From: Persicaria tinctoria
Lineage: Eukaryota; Streptophyta; Magnoliopsida; Caryophyllales; Polygonaceae
Assembly (NCBI GenBank): GCA_037127255.1
Contig: JBANSL010000017.1
Coordinates: forward strand, 72,850,857-72,914,856
DNA: 64,000 bases
Direction of reading: 5' to 3'
The notes beneath the pieces were generated by a model. It was not told where the DNA came from. It saw only the letters and a program-made list of their open reading frames with translations, and ran no database searches. Of this stretch, positions 10,498-24,009 are shown in pieces (the first letter of the stretch is position 1; every line of letters starts with the position of its first letter). The translations under genes were made by a program, and so were the position numbers.

Positions 10498-11155
10498 GGC
10501 ACGGAACCAGAAATATAATCTTGGGTAGGCTGAATTTGCATATAATTTTAATTTTTTTTCTATTTAAGATATAGTATTAAAAATTAGAAATAATTATTTA
10601 TATTTGAATTTAAATTAGCAATAATAAATCAAAGATAATAAAAAAAAAAAGCGAGAAAGAAAGGCCGAAAAGGGAGAGAGATTGGCAGTAGCAATAAAAA
10701 GAAAGAAAGAAAAAGTGTCCGCTAGTTTGCTTAGGTCTAGGGTTTTTTCCGGGTTTCTTTGGGTGCTCTTTTGATGTATGTTATGGTATATTTTCGATTT
10801 CGTTGTTGTATGTTTAAACGGCTTGCCGTCTGCCGACTTTGTCGGCCTCTCGAGGTCCGGGCCTGTCCGGCCTCGAATTATTTCCTTATCAAAAAAAAAA
10901 AAAAAAAAAGAAAGAAAAAGCAGTAAATAAACATTAGCAATGAAAAGAAGGGAAGAAAAAAAAGATTGACACTAAATTAGAAAAAGACTTGGGGTAGGGA
11001 TTCGAACCCGCGTGCATTCGCTCCCCTCGTCAACCCTCCTTGTCAGTTGGGCTACCTAAGCAATATTGTCACTTTACTATCTATATTAGTTATATTATTT
11101 GTAAAATGGGGTGGGCTGCAGCATAGATCAGCCCACCCCTAGGTCAGTCCCTGTA
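10498..11155. mobile_element. Old TE remnant with weak terminal inverted repeats and tRNA-like segment
   Basis: The left edge (GGCACGGAACCAG...GGGTAGGCTGAAT) and right edge (ATCAGCCCACCCC...GGTCAGTCCCTG) are weakly inverted relative to each other. Inside, the minus strand of 10985-11066 has pol III-like A-box (TAGCCCAACTGACA) and B-box (GGTTCGAATCC) sequences. A LINE tail lies within at 10720-10909. No coding sequence was found. The element class is unknown; a tRNA-derived SINE head or a decayed tRNA gene are alternatives for the tRNA-like part. Confidence 0.35.
10720..10909 (+). mobile_element. LINE-type 3' tail with poly(A)
   Basis: A T/G-rich stretch leads to the hairpin CTGCCGACTTTGTCGGC, then GTCCGGGCCTGTCCGGCC and a 19-base A-run (10891-10909). 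A similar tail in the other orientation, with hairpin GCCGACTTAGTCGGC, lies at about 22836-22990. The shared hairpin and A-tail suggest 3' ends of one non-LTR family. Confidence 0.45.
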
Positions 11156-11261
11156 TTGAATCCTATTTGCTCTATTAGTTTTGTTAACTTTTTTTCCCTG
11201 TTAATCTATGTATATATGTATATTTTTCTCACTCGCATTTTTTTTTTATAGATTTAGTATG

Positions 11262-14257
11262 TGTAAAGGCTCGGATTTTTAAATCCTAATTTTTTTAAAA
11301 AATAAAATAAAATATATATAATAATAATAGTAAAATCAAAATGAGGTTAAATCGGGGTATTTAAAATCTCTTAAAATGAATTCCGGCCTGATTTTAACGG
11401 AAATTTCGACAGGATTCCAATTTCGCTACCTTGACTTGAGGTTTTGGAATACGAGTCGGGATAAGGTCGAGAGAGGGTTTCGAATTTAAATGTCGGGTAT
11501 AATTCTTTTAGCATTTCATGTCTTGGAAACCACATGTATATTCCACTCTTGTCCTTTTCTTCTCCTCTCTCTCTCTCACTCTCTCTCTCTCTCTCGAGTT
11601 GGCTCAACAGCCTAAAGATTCCTCTGTTGAACAGCTTGCATATTTGTCCATTTGCTGGATACCCACTCCTTCCCCTTCATGTCTGAAATTGCCAGGACAA
11701 ACCCACAAAGGAGCTTTCCTCTCTTCCCCTCTTTCCTCTTATCTGCTAAATCAGAATCCAAATCACCACCACCACCTCTCCCCGTTTTCGATTTCCGCCA
11801 CCAGCAACCACCACCATCACTCATTCACCGTCGCCCAGAAGGCCACCAGCTCTCCCTCGCCGCGTCGTCGTCGTGAGCCCAAGGAGCATTCCCTGGTTTA
11901 CCGAGAAGCAGAGAGCCGAGCCATCTTTACCGAGCTCCTCCCCTCTCTTCCATTGGAGCAGCAGCTCCCTCCGTTTTCCAGAACGTCGAAGAAGAAGGAA
12001 GAACCCCAAGCGAACTGAGCCCGAGCAGCGACGAGCCACCCAGGAGCCACCGCCGCTACCCAGCGCCGATGCTCGTCCCTCCTCTTTCCTGTTTTGCCTC
12101 GATCCGAATCCGGTGAGTTTCTCCTCTTTCCTTCTCTCTAAATCGCCATAAAAACGCACCTTTTGACCCTCTATCTTCGGCCTAGGCTGAACCGGCTTGA
12201 ATTCCGCCTCCGACGAGCCCAATCGCTCCTCCAACGAAGATCTCCCGACGAAGTTCTCCGATCTCGGTAATCTCTCTCTTTCTCTCTCTCCTTCATTCGC
12301 GTTTGAGTCACTGGGGGTTCAGGGTGGCCGGAATCGCCAGTCGGTCGGGATGGGGGAGCCTGGGTCGGAAAGGTGGCCGCCGGCGAGGACCCTGCTCCTC
12401 CTCTCTTCTTCCCGCTTTCCGTCGCCAACGCCCAGATCTATTTCCTTGAGGAGGGAGACGGGTCGGTTTGTTTTTCTTTCACCTTGGGTTCGGTTCACTG
12501 GTTCATTAAAATAAAAAGGGAAATCCGGTTCGGTTCAATAAGATGCTAAACCAGATTTGGCTGATGTTGGGCCTATTATTTTCGGGTATGGGCTTCCGGG
12601 CTGGGCTTTGTTTGGATCCGAAATTTAAGAAGGATTTGGGCCTATTCCTTCCTTTGGCCCTAATTTTGTCATGGATTGTGTTTATAAAATGTGTATTAAA
12701 TATAAGACGTGATTTTGGGTAAATTTCGGAAATTGTTAAATTGTTAACTAATTGGATTATATAATATTATTAATGAGGTTTGTAAATATAACATTATGAG
12801 ACTTGGATTTTTAAGAGATAATCGGAAAGGGTTTTCAAGGTTGAAAATTGTTTTAATGAATGGAGAATTGATTTAAATAAATCTAAAGAGAGGATTTTGG
12901 AAATATACTACCCTTGTCGGATTTGTCTCGAAATAATAATAAAATAAGTAGATGAAAGGGTAATGTTTCATAAATGGACTTTTAGATGATTGAGAAATTA
13001 TTTTGGATATGAGTTGACTCAAATTGGGATTTAAAAGTTTGGAAAATATGGTCGATACGATTTTACCAATAGGGTTGATTGGAAGTAAATGATTTTTGGT
13101 TAATGTTGATCGTAGCGGAAAGGTTTTGAAAATTGGGTTTTACTATCGATGGGTTTTGAGGATGATGAGAATTTGGGTTTCGTGTGTATGGATGTTGGTC
13201 TGGTAGCTTATGGAAATGGCTTGATGATAGGTGTGTATCGCTTTTGGGATTGCTTTGGACTTGCTTTTGGGCCCTTGCTTGCGTTATTTTGCTGTTCTGC
13301 ATCTTCAGGTAAGTTCCCTAGGGGGCTTACTCAGGTTGGACATTCAGGCCTGTTGTTGCATTTTATGTTAGGTGTTGCATTCATGATCAGCATGCCATGT
13401 AGTACCATGCTAGGTTGCATCGATCGTTGAGCATTCTCCTTCTTTATGCGTATGTAAACAGAACGGCCGTTATCTGTGATAGTCCTAGAAGTCTTTGCTA
13501 GGGTCATAGGGTAGCCCAGCCTCATCGGGTACCCTGAGTCAATCGAGTACTTCCTTATATTATGATATGCCTGCGGGCTTTATTGTGGAGCGGGTTAGGC
13601 ATGCGTGCCGCCCTATTATGAATGAATGCATTCACGAGCTGGCCAGTCTCCGCCTGTCAGAAGGGGTGGAGGTAGGAGAGGGATATGCCACTTGGCATTG
13701 TCTTGGGCCCTTTACAGTATTTCTGCACATTATTATGAACTAGGAGCATGTTAGTGTGTTTGAATTCCGTACTGCATTAGAGCATCTTTATTAGGTATAG
13801 CACATACTATGTGGCCTCAGTGAGGACTGCCGGTCCGCGTGCGTGGCTCGATCTGATTCCTTTCCCCGTTCTTTTTTTAAAGGTATTATCTGCAGATTGA
13901 GTGCTCGATGTCTATATGATGGGGTTCCCTTTTGGCGATTCGAAGAATCTGGCTAACATTCCAACTTAATAAAATGGTAACTACCCACTCATGAATTGGT
14001 TTGATCCGGCTCTGCCGTGGCACTTGTATCTTTACTTTGCTTCCGCTTTACTTCCGTTTGAAATGGATTCCGCGACATAGTCTTAGGACAGATTGAGGGT
14101 ACCCAACGGCCCTTCGAGGTTTTTAGGGTTTGAAATCCCTCTTTATACTAATCATAAAAGTGTTTGAAACCTCGACCCGTACCTGGATTGCAAGATCCGA
14201 ACAAGGGGTTTTATCCCTTGAAACGTAACCCGGAAATCATAATTCTGGGCCGTTACA
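11262..14257 (+). repeat. LARD-1 5' LTR (2996 bp)
   Basis: A long LTR with TG...CA ends. It contains a (CT)n tract (about 11560-11597), a GC-rich stretch (about 11750-12450) with several chance frames on both strands, and an AT-rich middle. The same chance frames recur in the 3' LTR at an exact offset of 8415 bp, so I do not annotate them as genes. Confidence 0.92.
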
Positions 14258-17200
14258 AAGATGGTATCAGAGCTGAGGTTGTGCAATTCGGGTACAAAAG
14301 GGTCGAGTGTATGTTTTGGAAAACCGCCCATGAATTTCTAAGGATTTGAAAGTGTTTTAAAGGGGCAAAATGAACTTAAGATGCCTAACCTAAATTGGAC
14401 TAAGTAAGGAACTTGACTTATCATAAAATATGGAAAACCGACCAAATGGGGAACGAGCGGGTAGAAAGGCGGTAGTGCCATCCCTATTGGATGTAGTTGG
14501 GAACGGTAGGCAAAATATCAGCTTGTTCTTTACAGATGGGTTGGGAGACTCCAAGGAGATCATTATGTGTTTTATTAACTGACTCTGTGCTGAGTGCTTG
14601 CTATGCTAGAGATCTGATTTGGTATGCCTAACAATGAGCTGTGTATTGACATATTTGTGCAAATGGGATAGTGGGAGTACCCTTGTTTCTGTGTGGTCAT
14701 ACCCAACTTGTGTGGAACGACCCCTTTCCGCTATGTTAACCACTTTTTCGGTTCTATCAAATCTTTTCCCAGATGTCATTATCTTTCATGGAAATCGGGT
14801 TAATAAACACATTGTGTCGGGGATCATGGTTGGATATTAAGTTGTCTGAGTGAGTGTTGGAAGTTTTGATGTCACTTGAGTCAAAAGTAAGGTGTTTTTG
14901 TGGATGTGTTTCCTTACTATTATGATGATTAACAAGTGTCATCTTGCCTTAAAGAGTCGTACCGGAGTCCCACGGGAAAGAGGGGTGATAAGTCAGTCGG
15001 GAAAAGTCAATGATTGCCCTTAGGGATCTCTGTCCGGTTGTAATGGTGACTCTCTTTGAACTGCATGACATGATTTTGTAATCTCCCGCATGTACCTTGT
15101 AAATGGTCGTTTGTAAGAAGTTGCTCATGTTATGCCTTGCTTTCTGTCATGATTTGTTTAAGCTCATGTTGTGGTTAGTTACCCTCCTCAAGTATCGTGT
15201 TGTGTCCTTCCTTATATCATGACTATTTGTTGTTATAGCAAGTTTACCTGGCTTACTGATCGTATGGTTGATATGAAGCATGAAACATATGATACGAACT
15301 TGCATAATCGTTATTTTCTCCTGGATTAGGTTTATGGTAGTGTGATCAAACCCTCCCTGTATGAATGCTTGTACATGATCGCCTTAGCATGATTAATGTT
15401 GACGTGTCAATGCTTATTACTCCTTGTGACGAGAATATGTAGCATCCCCATCTATTTTGTATTCGTTAAATTGACTATTATTGATGATCTTACAAGTTAA
15501 TATTGTTGTATGATTACGTGCTTTGGATGGAGAGTATGTGGTATAATTTAGTCTTGGTGAATGCATGTTTCATCCTAGTATGTGTTGATCTGCACTCATG
15601 CCCTGTATTATAATCATATTACCCACTACTTAGACTCGTATTATGCATCATTTAACTTTTCTCATGTTCTATATCGTGGAATATGATTGAGTGATTCTCA
15701 CGCGTTGTCATGATTAGTTGCATGCATGTGTCGTACGTTATATTGAGCTTTTAGCATCATGTAGGATCCCCGGTTGTGAGTTGTGCGAACTTGTATCTTG
15801 CCTAGGTTGCTGCTGATTTTCTCTTGAGCTAGGTCCCTGATAGTGTGCTTCTCCTTTTTCATATCATCTTAGGGGTTTTACTCATGATTAGACTGATGTT
15901 GAATTCGATGAGCGACTTGCTTTTCGTGATGGTTATCTTGGCATGCTTACATGTTACCTTCTGGTAGTGATTCCCTATTACTCTGTTTTATCATCTCGCA
16001 CTTGCATGAATGTAAGACTTGGCACATCGCATGATCACATACCACGCTATATCATGTCCTCACATACGTAGGACACATGAATGTTAGGATGAATCTACTT
16101 GAGTTACCTTGATTGTGTTCATGTTCGATATGTACCAGTAGTGTCCTGTAGGGCTTATGATTCCCAAAATGACTCGCTAGATGATTACATGTGGTACATG
16201 TTCCATAATGTGATAGTTATCGTTTTGTATGCCTCATGTTCGTGAATATTATGTGAACCCCTTTTAATGACTCATGACCCCGTTTGTATCGCATCATGTA
16301 TCGTTAGTATCATGTAAGATTATGCCTTCTAAATGCATCTCGTCGTATGATTACGTGCCATACTTGACCTATTATATGACCAGGGTGTTAAGATGAAATA
16401 GTTACTATGATGCTCTTATATGATCTCGTATGATGCTTAATCTGCTTGCTATGATATACCTCGTCATGATACGTTTGAACTCAATTGTTGGTGTGTGTAC
16501 CATGCTTGTACATTCGATCGTTTACATGATACATGTCATCCTCATTAAATCCCATATGACTTCGAATCTTGCATGATCATTACTGATTCCGCATAATTTG
16601 CTTGAAATTGCTTGGCATATCTGCTTTCATGGAGTAATAAACTGCTAGCTCGTCTCACATGTATCAGTGTAGGACTTGATTGTGTCTTTTGGAATGAATG
16701 TGCATGCCGTTCTACTTGAGATAGGTACATGGTAGTGTGGATTAATGTGACTGATGTGCTCCATGATGAATCCATTTTGCTCGTCACAATTGTAACCTAA
16801 TAGACTTCCATAAGGGCATCGTTGCTATTCTCGGGTCGAAGTCTTGTCTTTAGTCTTGTCGTTCTTAGCCTTGGTCTATGTTAGTTCCGAAAAGGAACAT
16901 TGGGTTACCCGTCCTTGTCACTCCCCTATCTCTGCTAACTTAGACTCATTTGCGATACTTGGACGAGCGATCGCATGGGAAAGAGAACGAAAGGTGGGAT
17001 AACGATAGAGCAGCGCAGTAGAAGCGTGGGCCCATAACCCACGGGCCTCAGGATCTATGATGTCGGCGAAACAGGCACGCATCGAGAATTACGGTTACTG
17101 TGTACGATATGACTTGCAAGCGGGAGTGTTCTCCGTTCGAATTGCTAACCCCTTTGAAATTGTTGATGACAATATTGCACTGACCTAGCAATGAGATTTA

Positions 17201-19676
17201 TGTATTGATGTGCTGACTTGGTGATGATTGTTGCCTGGTTGGCTGTAATCTATGATGATATGATTGGATGCCTTATAGTTCTAATGTGTCATGAAGTCTT
17301 GACGTGTTGATACTCTAAGTTGCTAAGCATGATATGAATTCATTTGCCTGTAAAATGTGAACTGTAAATGCTGATAAGCCTGAATCGTGATCTGATAAGG
17401 TTATGATGAAAATTGCTAAGTTGAATTGACTAGGTTCATATATGGTGTTTTGCTATAATTTTGAGCATGATGGTAAAAAAATTAAGGCTTGTTGAACCCA
17501 TGATGTATGTTATAAATGCAAATTGATATGATGTAGACCTTATGTTCGATGATTTCCATGATTCCTTTTTCTTTAAACCTGTGGGTGAGGTCATTTGGTA
17601 GAGTGGTGAAAGAATTTAAGCGGTTAGGATGAGCGATGATATTATGAGGTAAGTCGCGAGAGAGGGATGTTGACTGAGGTAAGATTAAGTGAGTTTTGGG
17701 ATGTACATGAGACAATACTTGGTGGTTTCCGATGAGCTTTTGGGTGATGCTTGTGATGTCTTGGGTAGTAAGAGAAGTGTAAGAAATGACTTTTGAGAGC
17801 ATTGAGAACATAGAACGAGAGGGTACTCGGGTGTGGAGTTAGAGATAGGAGTTGGATTTTTAGAGGTGGATGGCGTGTATGAGAGTTTGGTGGAATGAGG
17901 GCGAGATTTGAGCATCGGGATGAATTGAGATTTCTTTGGGAAATTTTGTCTAAGATGAGGTTGGCGGGTCTAGAAGAGGATTAGTCTTGGCTTGAGAGTG
18001 GAGATGGGCAAGTGGGAACCGTATCTTATTTTGACTGGTATGACGTGAGAATTTTCTTGATTATGTGATTATTTATATTTGCTGGCATGATGTTAGATAT
18101 CGACTATGACGAATCTGATACAGAATGATATTACACGTTGTTGTGCAATATTGAAATCTAGTTGGCAGTGAAAAAAAAAGTTATCATGATATATTGATGC
18201 TCTGCTATGTTGTTTTAGAAGCATGTTAGGATGTGTTGTGATATGATATACGAGATAATGATGTGTTATTATGTGAAAGTGTGATGTTATGTTATGGGGT
18301 GAAAACATGATGTTATATTATGTGTTAGTAAACATGATGTTGTATTATATGGTTGACAAGCATGACTATTGATATGTTAAATGATGGGTATGACTTGGAA
18401 TGTGAACATGATTTGTATATATATGAGATAATGGTGCCTGATTACTAAATGATCGTTATATGGTGTTGTGACGAGTTGAGATGATATCTGAAGAGCATGT
18501 TGACATATTGATGTTGATATACTGCTTGATCTTCCCTTTTGCTGAATCTTACTAGCATAACCTTGTTTGTATTGATGTGGTTATGATTAGTTTTGTTTCA
18601 TTGACTTATGATGAAATCCCGCTATGGCTATCCTTGCAAATACAAATGTTTGATGTGATAAATCTGTTATGATAATGCTGGATAGAAATTGGATAGGATG
18701 ATTATGTGAATTTATGCGCTGAATGAGATCCCTTGTTGTGACTGACCCTACTATGATTGCGGTGTTGATATGCGATAGTGAGATACCTTTTATGATTTAT
18801 GGTGTGATGTCGAGACGTTGTTATGATCTTGATATGTTGTTGAGATGCACCTTATAACCTTTAGTGTGATTTCGAGATACTTGATGTGATCTTGTGACAC
18901 TGTGTGGGTACATGGTTGAGACTTGTCGTATGATGTGTTGGTTGGAGATTGGTTGGTTTGAGCTGTTATGCATTTGTTATGACGTATGAATTTTGCTTGA
19001 ATGAAGATTGATGGATTGATTTGATTCTGGAAACTAGGGAGAGAATATGGGATTAGCCCTTAGAGGTGGATGGCTCCACCTCCCACCTTCTGAATTGATT
19101 GTTTGGTATGTGAGGAATTGATCTGGTGGTTGGAATATTTTGACGAAATCTTGATTTGAAAGGATTTGACTTGTTTTGGTATAAGGTTGCGTGATTAGGC
19201 GTTGGATTTGAAGATTTTGAACGATTTTGAAAAAGAACTAACTTGGATTGTAAAAGAATGAACGTTACCGATAATTTCCACGATATTGAGGCCAATCTTT
19301 TTCAATTGCGGAATCCCTTTAGAAACTTTTCAAACCCGGGCAACTCTATGATAACTCACGAAGTGGATACAAGCATTTTATAAGGGCGCTTGTAGGGTGC
19401 TTGCTAAGACCTAGTGATAATATTGTAGAACTTTTAGAGTTGTGGTACTTCCAAAAAGTCGAAGCGAGGATGTGATAGGGGCGCTTATCGCATACTTGTC
19501 AAGGCCAATTGGAGATGTCACGACCGTGACTCGGATGTTGTGAGAATCCCGGAAGACGCAACCGAGATGATTACAAGATTCTGGACATGGTCCTTGGACT
19601 CGTCAATTTCAAACTTCATTCCCTACCTTATTTGGTTTTAGTCTCGGGGACGAGACTTGTTTTTAGAGGTGGATGA
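14258..19676 (+). other. LARD-1 internal region, non-coding
   Basis: It begins with the initiator tRNA-Met PBS TGGTATCAGAGCTGAGG at 14262 and ends with the purine tract AGAGGTGGATGA (19665-19676). Between them are about 5.4 kb with stops in all frames. The stretch 14900-16800 is rich in CATGAT/ATGATT-like words. 16800-17110 is more GC-rich and resembles LARD-2 near 41780-42130 (reverse strand). 17200-19000 is rich in TGATATG/GATGTT words. No promoter, RNA gene or protein was recognised. Confidence 0.8.
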
Positions 19677-22672
19677 TGTAAAGGCTCGGATTTTTAAATC
19701 CTAATTTTTTTAAAAAATAAAATAAAATATATATAATAATAATAGTAAAATCAAAATGAGGTTAAATCGGGGTATTTAAAATCTCTTAAAATGAATTCCG
19801 GCCTGATTTTAACGGAAATTTCGACAGGATTCCAATTTCGCTACCTTGACTTGAGGTTTTGGAATACGAGTCGGGATAAGGTCGAGAGAGGGTTTCGAAT
19901 TTAAATGTCGGGTATAATTCTTTTAGCATTTCATGTCTTGGAAACCACATGTATATTCCACTCTTGTCCTTTTCTTCTCCTCTCTCTCTCTCACTCTCTC
20001 TCTCTCTCTCGAGTTGGCTCAACAGCCTAAAGATTCCTCTGTTGAACAGCTTGCATATTTGTCCATTTGCTGGATACCCACTCCTTCCCCTTCATGTCTG
20101 AAATTGCCAGGACAAACCCACAAAGGAGCTTTCCTCTCTTCCCCTCTTTCCTCTTATCTGCTAAATCAGAATCCAAATCACCACCACCACCTCTCCCCGT
20201 TTTCGATTTCCGCCACCAGCAACCACCACCATCACTCATTCACCGTCGCCCAGAAGGCCACCAGCTCTCCCTCGCCGCGTCGTCGTCGTGAGCCCAAGGA
20301 GCATTCCCTGGTTTACCGAGAAGCAGAGAGCCGAGCCATCTTTACCGAGCTCCTCCCCTCTCTTCCATTGGAGCAGCAGCTCCCTCCGTTTTCCAGAACG
20401 TCGAAGAAGAAGGAAGAACCCCAAGCGAACTGAGCCCGAGCAGCGACGAGCCACCCAGGAGCCACCGCCGCTACCCAGCGCCGATGCTCGTCCCTCCTCT
20501 TTCCTGTTTTGCCTCGATCCGAATCCGGTGAGTTTCTCCTCTTTCCTTCTCTCTAAATCGCCATAAAAACGCACCTTTTGACCCTCTATCTTCGGCCTAG
20601 GCTGAACCGGCTTGAATTCCGCCTCCGACGAGCCCAATCGCTCCTCCAACGAAGATCTCCCGACGAAGTTCTCCGATCTCGGTAATCTCTCTCTTTCTCT
20701 CTCTCCTTCATTCGCGTTTGAGTCACTGGGGGTTCAGGGTGGCCGGAATCGCCAGTCGGTCGGGATGGGGGAGCCTGGGTCGGAAAGGTGGCCGCCGGCG
20801 AGGACCCTGCTCCTCCTCTCTTCTTCCCGCTTTCCGTCGCCAACGCCCAGATCTATTTCCTTGAGGAGGGAGACGGGTCGGTTTGTTTTTCTTTCACCTT
20901 GGGTTCGGTTCACTGGTTCATTAAAATAAAAAGGGAAATCCGGTTCGGTTCAATAAGATGCTAAACCAGATTTGGCTGATGTTGGGCCTATTATTTTCGG
21001 GTATGGGCTTCCGGGCTGGGCTTTGTTTGGATCCGAAATTTAAGAAGGATTTGGGCCTATTCCTTCCTTTGGCCCTAATTTTGTCATGGATTGTGTTTAT
21101 AAAATGTGTATTAAATATAAGACGTGATTTTGGGTAAATTTCGGAAATTGTTAAATTGTTAACTAATTGGATTATATAATATTATTAATGAGGTTTGTAA
21201 ATATAACATTATGAGACTTGGATTTTTAAGAGATAATCGGAAAGGGTTTTCAAGGTTGAAAATTGTTTTAATGAATGGAGAATTGATTTAAATAAATCTA
21301 AAGAGAGGATTTTGGAAATATACTACCCTTGTCGGATTTGTCTCGAAATAATAATAAAATAAGTAGATGAAAGGGTAATGTTTCATAAATGGACTTTTAG
21401 ATGATTGAGAAATTATTTTGGATATGAGTTGACTCAAATTGGGATTTAAAAGTTTGGAAAATATGGTCGATACGATTTTACCAATAGGGTTGATTGGAAG
21501 TAAATGATTTTTGGTTAATGTTGATCGTAGCGGAAAGGTTTTGAAAATTGGGTTTTACTATCGATGGGTTTTGAGGATGATGAGAATTTGGGTTTCGTGT
21601 GTATGGATGTTGGTCTGGTAGCTTATGGAAATGGCTTGATGATAGGTGTGTATCGCTTTTGGGATTGCTTTGGACTTGCTTTTGGGCCCTTGCTTGCGTT
21701 ATTTTGCTGTTCTGCATCTTCAGGTAAGTTCCCTAGGGGGCTTACTCAGGTTGGACATTCAGGCCTGTTGTTGCATTTTATGTTAGGTGTTGCATTCATG
21801 ATCAGCATGCCATGTAGTACCATGCTAGGTTGCATCGATCGTTGAGCATTCTCCTTCTTTATGCGTATGTAAACAGAACGGCCGTTATCTGTGATAGTCC
21901 TAGAAGTCTTTGCTAGGGTCATAGGGTAGCCCAGCCTCATCGGGTACCCTGAGTCAATCGAGTACTTCCTTATATTATGATATGCCTGCGGGCTTTATTG
22001 TGGAGCGGGTTAGGCATGCGTGCCGCCCTATTATGAATGAATGCATTCACGAGCTGGCCAGTCTCCGCCTGTCAGAAGGGGTGGAGGTAGGAGAGGGATA
22101 TGCCACTTGGCATTGTCTTGGGCCCTTTACAGTATTTCTGCACATTATTATGAACTAGGAGCATGTTAGTGTGTTTGAATTCCGTACTGCATTAGAGCAT
22201 CTTTATTAGGTATAGCACATACTATGTGGCCTCAGTGAGGACTGCCGGTCCGCGTGCGTGGCTCGATCTGATTCCTTTCCCCGTTCTTTTTTTAAAGGTA
22301 TTATCTGCAGATTGAGTGCTCGATGTCTATATGATGGGGTTCCCTTTTGGCGATTCGAAGAATCTGGCTAACATTCCAACTTAATAAAATGGTAACTACC
22401 CACTCATGAATTGGTTTGATCCGGCTCTGCCGTGGCACTTGTATCTTTACTTTGCTTCCGCTTTACTTCCGTTTGAAATGGATTCCGCGACATAGTCTTA
22501 GGACAGATTGAGGGTACCCAACGGCCCTTCGAGGTTTTTAGGGTTTGAAATCCCTCTTTATACTAATCATAAAAGTGTTTGAAACCTCGACCCGTACCTG
22601 GATTGCAAGATCCGAACAAGGGGTTTTATCCCTTGAAACGTAACCCGGAAATCATAATTCTGGGCCGTTACA
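19677..22672 (+). repeat. LARD-1 3' LTR (2996 bp)
   Basis: Same length as the 5' LTR at a constant offset of 8415 bp, hence no indels. Every segment compared by eye was identical. Confidence 0.92.
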
Positions 22673-22677
22673 GTATG

Positions 22678-24001
22678 ACCGATTTCTTTGATTTTATCAA
22701 AGATACCACTCTTAACAAAGAGGATTGAGAAATTCGTATACGGATCATTTGGTTATTGAGTGTCTGGCAAATTACATTGAAATCAAAATCAAATTTGGAG
22801 ATGATTTTCAAAAATGAGAAGGTATTGCATCTTCATTTTTTTACGTTTTTTTATTAGATAAGAATTCAAGTTCAGACGACATATCTAAAACTCGATAGCC
22901 GACTAAGTCGGCAGATGAGAGAACCGTCTAAAAACCGTAACATACATGCATCCACCATAACTATTCTTTTTCTTTTCCATTATTTATTTTATATATTTTA
23001 ATGTAAAAATATTATCTCTTTTGGTATGAAAAATTTCACATGGGGATACAATACAAGCAAAGTTGAAGAATCGTATCTTAACTTATCTTATATATCTTAT
23101 CTTATTTTTTCTTATCTTGTCTTATATACAATACTAAAGCAGAAATTGTTCTACCACGCACATGTCGAAACCACAATGAAATTTTTTTCTCCAAAGCCAT
23201 TGCCCAATTAGTTATATATTGCTACAATATTGATTTGATTTTTTTTATTATGCCGTATCATTACTAATATGAACTTTTCACTGATAATAGGTTGAATATG
23301 TGCCAAATTTATATAATTTGTAATCATATTTTATTATCTTTCAAATTTATTTAATTTAAATTTGCATTGACATAGTTTCCAAAGATATTATATATTTCTT
23401 TTACATTTATATTGTTGTAATTAGAATATTGGAATTATGATTAATGAAATATCTTAATTATATATTTATTGAAGGTAATATCATACCATATTTAAATAAA
23501 TGTTGTAATATAATTTTTTTCAATTTATTTTAATTTAAATAATTTTTTAATGTAATTTTTCAATTTATTTTATTTAACTTCATTTACTTTGGGGAATTAT
23601 ATTCAAAATAATTTAATTGTATATTTTTAAAGAGTGATTTTAATAAATTAAAACCTATTAAACAATAAATTGTTTGAAATTATTTAGTATTTTCTTAAGC
23701 TTTGAGTATATGTAACTATGTAAGTCATATTTTAATTTATACATTTTTTTTCTCAACCTAAAATTATTGATTTTCTAAACATATGCTCTAGGGACATAGG
23801 TTAAGAAACCACATTTTAATCTCTTCAAAAAATGTGAAATTTGTTAGAAGAACAAGTACTCTTATACGAATGAAGTATCCTAGTTTTTTTTTTTTGTTAT
23901 TTTATCTTAAACATGATTAACAATTATGACTAACTCAATGATATTAATTCTCAAAGATGATTAGAGTCGGAGAGTTCCAATAGTAACATACAATAACTCT
24001 T
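22678..24001. other. Intergenic AT-rich DNA with reversed LINE tail
   Basis: 22836-22990 on the minus strand is a LINE-like 3' tail: GCCGACTTAGTCGGC hairpin followed by A-rich sequence, similar to 10720-10909. 23060-23130 is TATCTTA-rich low-complexity sequence. The remainder is AT-rich with nothing recognised. Confidence 0.45.
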
Positions 24002-24009
24002 TATAGGAA

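Larger units (their letters stand above)
11262..22672 (+). mobile_element. LARD-1: complete non-coding LTR retrotransposon, 11.4 kb
   Basis: Two direct 2996-bp LTRs (11262-14257 and 19677-22672) bound a 5419-bp internal region. The 5-bp target duplication GTATG (11257-11261 and 22673-22677) is perfect. The LTRs start TGTAAAGGCTCGG and end CCGTTACA. PBS (14262) and PPT (19665-19676) are present, so it carries the signals needed for reverse transcription. The internal region has no frame with gag, protease, RT or integrase motifs; the longest is about 109 codons. The sequence GTCTCGGGGACGAGAC just before the PPT is typical of Ty3-type plant elements, suggesting a Ty3 partner supplies the proteins (inference). 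The LTRs show no indels and matched wherever compared, so the insertion is very young. Confidence 0.92.

Noticed and set aside
11371..13525. Many 60-166 codon frames on both strands in the LARD-1 LTR (and again at +8415)
   Set aside because: They overlap on opposite strands, have low-complexity composition (His/Pro/Ser or Arg/Glu), carry no domains, and exist twice only because the LTR is duplicated.
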